Positions 1 to 12,200 of a stretch of DNA of 64,000 bases are shown piece after piece. The notes under the pieces are model-generated. The model saw nothing but the letters and a program-made list of their open reading frames with translations, did no database searches and had not been told where the DNA came from. This DNA is from Mesocentrotus franciscanus (Eukaryota; Echinodermata; Echinoidea; Camarodonta; Strongylocentrotidae). The DNA lies in assembly GCA_037976565.1 (NCBI GenBank), contig CP137668.1:25111906-25175905 (forward strand), given 5' to 3'. The position numbers and the translations under genes were made by a program. The stretch's first letter is position 1; every line of letters starts with the position of its first letter.

Positions 1-207
1 GCAATAAAATGAATACAAAAAAGTAAGTGGAAACACATAGAAAATGAGGCACTTAAGAATAAAAGAAAAGAAGAAAGCATACCAAGAACATGAATGTAAG
101 CAGAGTAAATTAAACAAGTAGAAAATCACTGGTTGATTTGTGTAAATTCTTGGGGAAAAAAAAAACTCAGCAATTGTTGTTATTCTCGATTTCATTGCTC
201 CTATCAG

Positions 208-266
208 GTATGTCAGACCGAGAACGAGAAACTGTTGCAAACAGAGAGAAAGACAAAGGAAATGAG
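208..266 (+). CDS. SPAG1: SPAG1 left copy, exon 6
   Basis: Acceptor CTATCAG precedes and donor GTGAGT follows. It enters in phase 1 (the preceding exon ends in one G) and reads [20 protein letters not shown], the start of the first TPR cluster. The right copy (58471-58529) differs by one codon: Ala GCT there, Thr ACT here. Confidence 0.9.
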
Positions 267-3200
267 GTGAGTGTTGACACCCATTATGCCATTTTATTTT
301 TTGCTGCAAATCCAGTGTATTAAAGATTGTCATCAGAATTTATATTGTCACCCTACACTGGTTCCATGCCTAAAGTGTCGTAGATGTAAAATTTAATGAT
401 AACTAAAGGGGTTGGTCACATATACGTGAAATAAAGTAGTTAAAGGCATTGTTTAACAATGTTAAATCTGAGATGCACGGCCCTACGTGTTATCAGTGTC
501 TGTGATATGGTGTAATATTGAAGCCCTAAAAAAAAATCGCGCTTCAAAATGATCAAGAAGTGCCTCAAAAAAGTAAAAATCTTTGAGTGACCGGTTTTAC
601 CATACCGTATTTGCCGGCGTAAAGGCCGCAGTATTTTCGGAAGAGAAAATATCAAAGTCTGGGTGCGGCCAATGCGCAACAACAAAAAATTCAGCGGTCA
701 AAACAGCACGTCCATTCGTACATATGGGACTACAATGACTATACAATGGTACAGGACATTTCTAGAATAACTTCACACATCTTACCGACAATTTTATCTT
801 GCACTGTATACATGAAGATAGATCTAGAGTTCGTGCCATTGCATCGCTAAAAAGTAAAAGAAGGTACCGTTATGGAGCTAGGTGCCGCGCGACGCAACTG
901 CGCATCTAGCCGAAGTCGCAATTTCGTATTACACCGCACATCGTGGTAGGGGTATATGTAGGATACCAAATCTGCCTGCGATACATTACTAGCTTAAAAA
1001 TCGATGAAGATTTGCTAAATTACAAACATTTTTAAGGTAAACTTCCTGTAAATTTATAAGAATATTGATGATTTTGGTATCAGTTTGTAGAAAAAATAGT
1101 GTTCTACGAGAAAGTTACGATTATTTTGTTTTGTCTGGTTTTTATGCCTCCGCTACAACGTAGCCGGAGGCATTATGTTTTCTGGTTGTCCGTCCGTCGC
1201 GTGCGACGCACGCATTACGCACGCACGCACGCACGTCCGCACGACGTCCGTTCTCGTGATCGCGTTATCTCAAGAACCAATTGATGGATTACCGCCAAAC
1301 TCGGGTCATGTATGTATCTTGCAGAGCTAATGAAGTGATTAGATTTTGGGGTCACGAGGTCCAAGGTCAAAGGTCACAGGGCCCATTATGTATGCAAAAA
1401 TAGCTCGTGATCGCGTTATCTCAAGAACCGATTGATGGATTACCGCCAAACTTGGGTCATGTATGTATCTTGCAGAGCTAATGAACTGATTAGATTTTGG
1501 GGTCACGAGGTCCAAGGTCAAAGGTCACAGGGCCCATTATGTATGCAAAAATAGCTCGTGATCGCGTTATCTCAAGAACCGATTGATGGATTACCGCCAA
1601 ACTTGGGTCATGTATGTATCTTGCAGAGCTAATGAACTGATTAGATTTTGGGGTCAAAGGTCAAAGGTCACAGGGCTCATTATGTATGCAAAAATAGCTC
1701 GTGATCACGTTATCTCAAGAACCGATTGATGGATTACCGCCAAACTTGGGTCATGTATGTATCTTGCAGAGCTAATGAACTGATTAGATTTTGGGGTCAC
1801 GAGGTCAAAGGTCACAGGGCTCATTATGTATGCAAAATAGCTTGTGATCACTTTATCTCAAGAACCGATTGATGGATTACCGCCAAACTTGGGTCATGTA
1901 TGTATCTTGCAGAGTCAATGAACTGATTAGATTTGGGGTCACGAGGTCAAAGGTCACAGGGCTCATTATGTATCTCAAAATAGCTTGTGATCGCGTTATC
2001 ATTAGAACCAACAGATGGATTACAATCAAACTTGAATTTTAAAAATTGCTTCCATTTTGGTTTGTAAAATTGCTCTATGGCGGAGGCATCATTTTCGACT
2101 GCGCGCAGTTGAAGTTCCATCTAGTTTTTTTTCCTTTTGTTTCTTTTTTTTGTTTTTTGTTTTTGTTGTTCCTCTACAAAATGTCAAAGTTGGGGGTGCG
2201 GCCTTATCGCCGGCAAATACTGTACTCGTTTTCCCCAATAGACTGTAGTGTTATGAAAACTGTTAGGAAAACGCAAAATTTGGTTTTGATTTCCAATCAT
2301 AAATATCTTGATAATCAGACAAGCGATCGGCTTTTAAAAGTCATGGGGTTCCTGACTGACATAAAGGTTTATAATTATTATTGCAGCATGAGCTAAATCC
2401 AGGATTTTGTTTCAGAATCTGAGACAAAGTTACCGGATCCCTTTAAGCGTAGTGTAAGCCTCCATAGCTTAACGTAGCCTAACGTGGGGGACTGTAGCGA
2501 TCCATAGCCATCCATGGCTATCTGTAGAAATAACATGGCCATTAACGTGAGGAAACGGTGTGTGGAGGTTTATCTGTTGGGCATGTCCAAAAGATAGCCA
2601 CGATAGTGGCAATTTTTATTAACGTAGCAGTAACTTGGTTTAATGTAGTTACACGTAGTTCAACTTACTTTAACCTAGTTCACCGTACTTTACTGTACTT
2701 TAACATGCTTAATTTTGTTGCCGTACTTTAACTTACTTAAACTTAAAACGTACTTCCACATAGTTTGGGCTACGTAATCCCCCCTAATGGATAGCTATGG
2801 AGGCTAACATATGTGTGACCACCCCTTAAAATATCGAAGGTAGATTGATATACACTGTACAAAAAACATTCTTACCAAATTCCCTTGAGTATTCTGCAAT
2901 GATAAGGTCATATTTTTGAAAATTTGTTTGCAAATAGTTTTATTTCTATATCTGGATACCTGCCCGTCGCAGGAAAAAAATGCTGTATCGTAATCCATTT
3001 TGTTTAATTTGTTGGTTATTTATACCAAGCCATGAGTTTTCTCTGTTATAGGCATTACATGTTAGCGACAATGAGAATCATGGGCAGGATCAGTTCATAC
3101 CACTCAATTCATCTTTAATTTCATTTTTGTTGTTGTTTTTTCTATTTTACCCAGGCATTCCGTGCCAGTGATTACCAAGAAGCTATTCTCTACTATACCA

Positions 3201-6200
3201 GGAGTCTATCAGTGGTAGCTTCTGCCCCTGCCTTCAACAACAGGTCCCTAGCAAGTGAGTTTTTGGATCAGGCTCGTAAACCCCAACCATTTTGTCTTGT
3301 CCTTAAGAATGCAAGATGATAAAGGAATAATGATGACAAAAAGTAGAGAGATACTGAAAGCAGCATATGTATCAAAATTATCAATTGATTGTGATTATCC
3401 ACCAGAGGATCACATTTGAATAGGTTGCGTTTTTTTCTTTTTAATCCTTGATTATTTAAGGAATATGAAGATTTAAATATAATATGAAGAACTAACATGG
3501 ATATTGAGGAAATAGTCGTATAGTATCTGGCTTTACTTTGTGTTACATGTACATCACTTTGTATTACATGTGCATCACATGGTGTTAACTGTTACTTATC
3601 TTCTGTACAAAGGAATTAAACTTGGAGAGTTTGAAGGAGCAGAAGAAGACTGTACGAAGGTGCTGCAACTAGAGCCTACCAACATCAAAGGTAGAGTACC
3701 CTTTCTTATAACCTAAGTGCCATTTCTTTGAAGAAGCAGTACAATCGACAATGATAAAGGGCCGTATTATGTGTCTCTTACATGGGCTGTAAATATTTTG
3801 CTGCCCAAAAAATTATGAACAAAATCATAATTTTTTTTTAAAAAGGTGAAGAGAGCTGCAGAAAATGTTGATGAATAGACATTGCAACCATTGATAGAAT
3901 AATAGGTATCTTGCTTTCCATTTGAGGTTGGTTGTGTCGGGTTTTGTGGCACGGTCACTGCGTAGGTGGTTTCATGATCTTGGTTTTACAATGCTGGCTT
4001 GTAGAGCTGCTTCTGAGGCAGCAGAGACACATTCTGTGTGGGTTTGGACCAAGTGTGTGGAAAAGCAAAAAGCGACTGACATTTAAAACCACGTTTTGTT
4101 CCGTTTCATTTTGCACCATGGGGAGGTGGTGCATTGCACCGCTGGCCCACTAAGAGGGAGTATTGTTCATAACGGTGAAACTCCCGACGACTGGTGGAAG
4201 AACAACTGATGATCCCCCTTGTGGGGCATGAGACAACTACCACCATAGTCTCTTGTTTTCTTTAACTTTATGTAGTTTTTCTCTTCTTAGTCATGTGCTA
4301 AAAGCATTATAAAATTCCCCTTCAGATTGTTTTTTCCTCTTTCCTTTATGGGCATAAAAAAAAAAAAAACACACACACACAGATATTTTGAACTGTCAAA
4401 CTCTTAATTGCTGAAGAATTCTGTAGTTTTTGGTAATTATTCAATACAATTTGAAAATTTCCTCTAGTTGTCCAATGTCTCCCAATGAGCTTCATTTGCC
4501 TAACAGAAATCATTAGATTCTCCTAGGGAATACCCTTCCTTCCTGAAGGCCATTAGGGTCACAGTTATGTGTGTTTGTACATGCATTGTTTAGCATTTAC
4601 GTTTGCGCAGGTATTGAGTAGGTATTTATAGAAATTGGGGAATTCCAATCATGTACTGTACCATCTGGATTGTGCAATAGTGTTCCTACAATCTGTTTCA
4701 CAGACATAAATGACACACACTGTCAACAATGTAGTAGAGGATCTTTGAAATTCACATCTAGTTCAGCTTTACCCAGGAATTGCATGTTTTTTAAGACAGG
4801 TTTTGTGGAATGACTAACTAATGTAGCTACTAGCTAATAACTACACATACAAGTGATATATACATGTATGTTGGTGAGTATACCATGTTTTGACATGTAT
4901 GATGTAATGTGCTACATGAATATAACATTATTGTTGTTGTTATTATCAATATTAGTTTTGAAATTATTGTTCTTATGATTATTTTTATTATTTTTATGCC
5001 TCCGCTACAGAGTAGCCGGAGGCATTTATATGTTTTCGGGTTGTCCGTCCGTCCGTCCGTCCGTACGTACGTCCGTCTGTCCGTCCGTCCGTCCCGTTCT
5101 CGTGATCGCATTCTATCTCAAGAACCGATTGATGGATTCCTGCCAAACTTGGGTCGTGTATGTATCTTGCAGAGCCAATGAACTGATTAGATTTTGGGGT
5201 CACGAGGTCCAAGGTCAAAGGTCACAGGGCTCATTATGTATTCAAAAATAGCTCGTGATCGCGTTATCTCAAGAACCGATTGATGGATTCCCGCCAAACT
5301 TGGGTCATGTATGTATCCTGCAGAGCCAATGAACTGATTGGATTTTGGGGTCACGAGGTCAAAGGTCAAAGGTCACAGGGCTCATTATGTATGCAAAAAT
5401 AGCTTGTGATCGCGTTATCTCAAGAACCAATTGATGGATTTCCGCCAAACTTGGGTCATGTATGTATCTTGCAGAGCCAATGAACTGATTAGATTTTGGG
5501 GTCACGAGGTCCAAGTTCAAAGGTCATGGGGCTCATTATGTATGCAAAAAAAAGCTTGTGAACGTATTATCAATAGAACCAACGGATGGATTACTACCAA
5601 ACTCAGGACATGTACATGTATGTATCTTGCAGAGCCAATGAACTGATTAGATTTGAGGGTCATGATCAAAGGGTCATACATGTACATGTATATGAAAAAT
5701 AGTTTGTTATCACAATATTCTGAGAACCTGTTAATGGATTACAATCAAACTTGAATTTTAAAATTTGCTTCTGTTTTGGTTTGTAAAATCGCTCTATGGC
5801 GGAGGCATCATTTTCGACTGCGCGCAGTCGAAGGTCCATCTAGTTTATTAATATTATTATTCTTATTATTAATAATATTATTATTATTATTACTATTATT
5901 AATGTTATGATTAATATTATTATTACTATTATTAATGTTATTATTATTATTATTATTATTATTATATTATTATTAATATTATTAATATCATTATTATTAT
6001 TATTATTATTACTTTTATTATCAGTAGTATTATTATTATTATGTTTATCTTTATGTTTACCGGTATGTTAATGTTTATATGAGAGGATCGATCTGTTCTA
6101 GCCTATTTTTAAAGGCAATAGAATGTAAAAAATGTCACCTGTAGAATACCTATATGCTTCCAGGCTTGCATACCTCTGTAACGTAGTAATTGATCTGCCA

Positions 6201-9200
6201 GATTATTATTTACCACTCCTCAAAGTTTCCTGTGTATTTTAGCTGAAATGATTTGCTACTGCTATGATTTCAGCTGTGTTTAGTAGTACTTCAAGTTCAA
6301 AGAAAAATTATTTTGTAAAATGTACATAGCAAATCAGGTTGGTAGTGATATTAATCTATCTTGAAGTGTAAGTATTCAATAATTGCTTTATGCAAAGTTC
6401 AACCACTTTTGATTTTTCACTTGAAGATTGATAAAAACATCGCACATTCATATTCTGCAGCTCTTTTGCGGAGAGGAACAGCCAGGAAATCTCTGAAGAA
6501 TTACAAGTTGGCACTCAAAGATCTTCAGGCTGTACTTCAAGTAGAACCCAACAACAAGCAGGCTTTGGTAAGTGCCAATTATCATGTTGGCTGGAAATCT
6601 TTTACAAGGCAATCTTGTATAGAATATTGTCTCCATTACTTTTTGCGCTTGATTGGGTTGTAATTTGTAGTGATAAGCTGTGTATATTCATTTCATTTTT
6701 TCATTTCATATTCTTTATTCGCTTAAAATTCAAAAGCACATAAAAAAAAAAAAAAAATTAAGGTTACAAAATTGAAGTTAACATGATATAAACAAAATAC
6801 AAAACATTCATACAAACAAACAGGAGTTCAGTTGTATTGCAGAGATGCAATAATTTCAGGGAGAAAAGTAAAAATAACAATGATAGTTTTGCAAGTAAAT
6901 CAATCAACAAAAAAAGCAATCTTGTTTGAACAATCAACCCCCTTCCCCCATGTCCCAATCAGGAGGAAAGCGTCACTGTCCATGTCCAATTAATTTGTCA
7001 GGATAGAAGAAAAAAAAAATCTTTTCATAAAGCCTCATTTTACTTTCAAAATCGCCTTGTTCCAAGTTTGGGCTTAAGGAACCAATGTGGGTCAGGCCAT
7101 ATGCATGTACTTCTTTGCTCTTAAATCCTTTTAAAATGTTAAATTGTGCCTCAGGCTTCAGTGCTTTATTGTTTAAAATGATGCAATGTAACTAGGCTTT
7201 CATTGAACCTTGTTTCAATCCCTAGGATAACCTTTAATTATTTTAAACAGCCTACTAACTTCTTGTTTCATGATATCTAAGTTCTCTCTGCTCACTTGTC
7301 AACTGCACCATTTCACATGCATAAGGAGCCTAATGTGTTCATCTCGAATAGCGAGCAAAAACTCAAAGGTTATACTAAACCCAAATGCAAGAAAGAACAT
7401 TTATGATGATAAATATCAAATAAGTTGACAGCTGACTTTCATAAAAAAAAACATCCCTGAAAAACTTTATCCATTTTGTATCAGTTAATGAGAAGGTAAC
7501 CTTAAATAAGGGATGCAAATTGAGTCATTGTAATCATCATAACGAAGAGGATATCATAAATTTTGCTTGTAATAAGCATTTCTTTGAGTTTGAGTTGATG
7601 TTAACACTTTTTTTCTCCAACTGCCTTAATAGTCAATGTAAATAAAAGAGCAATTGTTTTGGATTGAGATAACACACACATAATGGCTGTTGACTCACAT
7701 TCATTGCTTCAGCCCAAACTTGGTACTAGAGGATTTTGACAATACTTTTTGAAAGTCCTACTGTTCAGTTATCCTTGGCAGCACAATTTTGAAAATGATA
7801 TCATTATACAGGGCATTAGTTCTTCTTTACAATAACATATGATTTAAGATCACACATGTTATAACTTTTTAATTAGAAGCTACTAAAGTTGGGTAAACTT
7901 TTTGTTTATACGCACTGTAGAGTCACAGAACAAAACTTAATTGAAATACTGGAAAACTAGGATATTTTGAAAAGGTTCACAAGTTATGACCTCTGATAGA
8001 AATGAGAAGTGGAATCTAATGAGTAGATTCTGCATGTATTACTATCTTTGTGTTATATAGTACATGTTCTCTGTCTTTTGAGTCATTTTGACTTTGTGTT
8101 CATTTTTCCTTAGGACATGGTGAACGATGTAGTGACTAAGATGGAGAAGGATAAGGCGCAGATCGAGGACGAGCTGAAGAAAAAAGGAGCTACTAGCAGC
8201 GTAGGTGGAAAGCAGCGATTGAACGGTGAAACCAAGGAAACCAAAGCCAAGTCTGGAGGCAGGAGACTAGTCATTCAGGAGGTGGAGGAAGAAGAGAGCG
8301 GCGAGGAGGAGCATGCCAGGGAGAAAGAAGTGAATGTTTCTAAGAAGACTTCTGAGACAAAGGATGTGGAGAATGGGACTCAATGTCAAGCAAGTAGTGG
8401 CACCAGTGAAACGGACGGTGGCACTTCCAGCAAGTCCAAGCCACCTCTTTCATCTAATGCTTCTACAGACCCTCCCCTGGTCAAGGATGCACCCCAAACA
8501 TTGAATGCTGCTAACCAAGAAGAGCAGAGGGAGAAAGAGGTATCAACACCAACCCCACCCAAGCCTGCTCCACCCCTTCCTGACGCAGTGGTTTCTCTTA
8601 AGGATGATGGCAATGACTTTTTCAAGCAGGGGCAGTATGGAGATGCTAATGACCGCTACAGCAAAGCCATCAAGACTCTGGAAACGGGTGAGCTCGCAGT
8701 CATTTAAATGGTCATTGTTAATTTGTGTTCATCATCATCAAATGTGTGCATTAATTTTGTTATCTCTGAATACCAGCTTTTTTTTTTAAAGATCACATCT
8801 TTATTTAAAGTATTATGTTTATTAGATCAAGAACACTTATAAAAAAAATTTTTTTTTTTAGAATTCCTTAGAGTTTTCCTTAGTTTTCTGTTTGCATTTT
8901 TATATGTTTAAAACAAGTATTTATTCAACCGTTTTCTGAAGCATTGATTGTGGTGTTACTCACTGATTAACTGTTAACTAAGGCCGAAGTTTAAAGCTTG
9001 TTTTATACCCTCATTAAACTGTTTCAACAGACAGGGATGTATACCCCATGGGATTGTCAACTCTATTCAGCAACAGGGCATCCTGTCATCTCAAGTCCGG
9101 CAATCCCAAAGCCTGCATTGAGGACTGCACATCGGCTCTGGACCTTAACCCCAACAACGTGAAGACATACTTGAAGAGGGCTCAGGCGTACGAGATGCTC

Positions 9201-12200
9201 GAAAAGTTAGTGATAGGCTTTGAATTATTAGGCTTTGAATTATTCCCATCAGTCTACACAAATTTAGGAACTGGGTTTGGGTTAGTGCTCTAGTTCTTGT
9301 CAACTGCAGTTACCCATGGTAATCACCCCATGCAAAACACTGAACAGTATGCAAATCCATTTCTTTGATAAATTTATTCTACACAGGCTAGCTTGTCTGG
9401 TATTGCTAAAAGTTTTAAATGTTGAAAGCGATGAGGGAGTGCCCTGGATAGCTTGGTGTTTGGACTGTTTCTAGTTTATATGAATAAGTCAAAACTATAA
9501 AGCTTCGAGCTGTATTTGATGTTTTTTTGTTCAAATTCTTAGTTTGAGTGAAGCATTTTAATAATAGTATAGAGTAGATTCAGTTTATTCCTGTTCACCA
9601 TCTGTTTTTTTAACATTAACATTAAGAACAGTGTAGTTGAGTATGTTGCATATCATTTTCTATGATGCTATTCTTGTAGCATGAGCTTTCAAGCATTCAG
9701 AATATGCCTTACCAAATATATTCTTGTCTTTCTCCTTGAATAGATACGACTATGCCTATGTAGAATTCAAGACAGCGATGAACTACGACATGTACAATAC
9801 CAATGCACAAAATGGAGCCAGCAGGTAAGTAATTTTGCTTAGTTCTAAATGAACATATGATGAATACCTGAAGCAATGACTCAGGAGACCGAGCTGAGGT
9901 ATGTGTTTCCAGTTTATCGTGACTATGCCATGGACCAGTGATGGCCTGGTGGTAGACTAGCTGCCCGGCAAGCAGTAGATGGCAGATTCAAATCCCGCTG
10001 GTTCCTAGATTTTTCTGATTTTTGTCTCGCCTGCGTAGCAAAAAGCGAGACATAGGCGCCGCTTTTCCGGTGGCAGCAGCGGCGGCGGCGACGGCGACGG
10101 CGACGGCGGCGGCGTCAACATCAAAACTTAACCTAAGGTTAAGTTTTTGAATTGTTAATATAATTTTGAAAGTATAAGTTCTTATTCAATGAAACTTGAA
10201 CTAAAGGGTTATCAAGTATCCCCAATCATGTGAGGATAATTTCAGGTCACTAGGTCAAGGTCAAAGGTCATTTCAGGTCAACAAACTTAACTATGTTGTG
10301 GCATCAGGCTAAGATTTTTTAATTGTTATCATAATTTTGAAAGTATACATTCCTATTCCATGAAACTTGAACATAAGGGTTATCAAGTATCACCAATCAT
10401 GTTATTAGTCTTTTAGGTGACAAAGTAAAGGTCAAATGTCATTTCAGGTCTGGAAACTTAGACTTTGTTGTGGCATCAACATCAAGATTTTGAAATTTTA
10501 GCATAATTTCAAAAGTGTTTGTTCAAATTCCATGAAACTTGTACCCAAGGGCTATCAAGTATCACAAATCATGTGACACAAAGTCAAGGTCAAAGGTCAT
10601 TTTAGGTCAGTAGACTTGGATTATGTTCTCAAAATTTAATATGAGAATTAATAAATAAATTGTTGTTATTTGTTCATATTTCATGAAAGTAAATATTCGA
10701 ATCATTCGAGTACTTTCCCATGAATATTCTAATAGTAATTTTAGTATTCGATCCCAGGCCTAGTATGTACATGATCAGTTACAGCTAGGTGACAATATTG
10801 ATGTTTGGATAATATATATTGGAGTATATCTCATAATAATGTTCTCATTATGCTAATGAGACGTGATGTGATGTAGATGGGCTCTACCTTCCAATTGTTT
10901 TTACACAAAGTGCTGAAAAATCCTCTTTTCTTAAAAAGTTTATTAGATAACTTTATTTGTAAATTACTGACAAGCATTGAAACATTTATAGTCTTACCCA
11001 TACACTAAATCTCATTATATTGTATTCTTATGATACAGTAAATAATTATTCTGATGATTCATAATCAATATTCACTTCAAAATGCTTATTATATTCAGAG
11101 GATTTCATTTTCGGGGGTCTGCAAATGGGCCACCCTGCCTATAAAAATAATGTCCCAACCTCAATTTTTCATCATATCGAATTGCGTAATGCCGAATTGC
11201 GTAATGCAGGCGAGACCGCCGAGAGCGTTTCACTTGTTCCTCAATTGCAAGATCGAGCCATGATCTTCATCTACTGGGTGCAAGCCAGAAATTTGTTTTT
11301 ATAACAATTGAAACTTCTCCCTGGAAGCCTAACATTCAAATACCTGAAGCTATGTCAGCGGAATAAAGATCACTCAAACTTGTTTCTATGCTATCTACAG
11401 ATATTATATGATGCAAGATGTTGTTAATGGGTGTTATAAGAGTTTGAAAATAATACTTGCTATCACCAATACCCCCAAATGCCGGGATGTGTGCCTGTTG
11501 GATGTAATTTTGAGCTACATCTGGGACTTACATACTTTCTTTGTACGGTGCATGCATGCTGCGCGCGCGGTACACGTATTATGCATGCATAATATACGTA
11601 TCCGAAAGCTATGTTATTAATGGTTGTTATAAGAGTTTGAAAATAATTCTTGCTATCACCAATACCCCTAAATGCCGGGATGTGCGCCTTGGGATGTAAA
11701 TTTGAGCCACATCCGGGACTTACATACTTTCTTTGTACGGTATAGATGTATATAGAGGTATATATAATGTCCTTTGGCAAGACATTGATCTATATTCGCC
11801 ACACTCAACCCAGGTGATGTAAATGGGTACCTGGCAAGAATTAATTCCTTGAAATGCTAGAGCGCCGTAATGGCAGCACAGCTAAAGCCGGGGTAACAAT
11901 TTCCAAAATTTGTTAAGGCGCCTTGAGCATCCCTGTATGTACTTGGGGTGGATATGTACGCATTATAAATGTTGTTATTATTATTATTTATATCTAGATT
12001 CCTCCCTTGTCTGCTGCTACTTCCATATTTCGTAGATTTTTCAATCCATGATTGTTCGAGAAGAAATACTTAGGGAATCCCACTGCATGTCCATCATTTT
12101 GTAATTGTTCTTTGTCAAAATGCCGCAGAGTCGCAATCGTGCAATGATTTCAAATTTGCTTTCCTTCGGGACAACTTTTTCCAGGTTGTGCGCTGTGTAG

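Larger units (their letters stand above)
1..6559 (+). repeat. Left member of a long direct repeat (pairs with 58268-64000)
   Basis: Collinear with 58268-64000 from the first to the last base, introns and small repeats included, with only scattered substitutions and small indels. It is 826 bases longer. Large differences are the 981-bp element 1144-2124 (only here), about 44 bases missing near 813, 13 extra bases near 2555, and one tandem unit fewer in the element at 4996-5843. Confidence 0.97.

Noticed and set aside
1240..2000. Evenly spaced repeats resembling a CRISPR array
   Set aside because: Units are about 155 bases with no short repeat and unique spacer pattern, in animal DNA, and belong to the Helentron-like element.
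2804..2998. Minus-strand open frame of 64 codons conserved in both long repeats
   Set aside because: Conservation is explained by the recent duplication; the surrounding intron is equally conserved, so it shows no coding selection.
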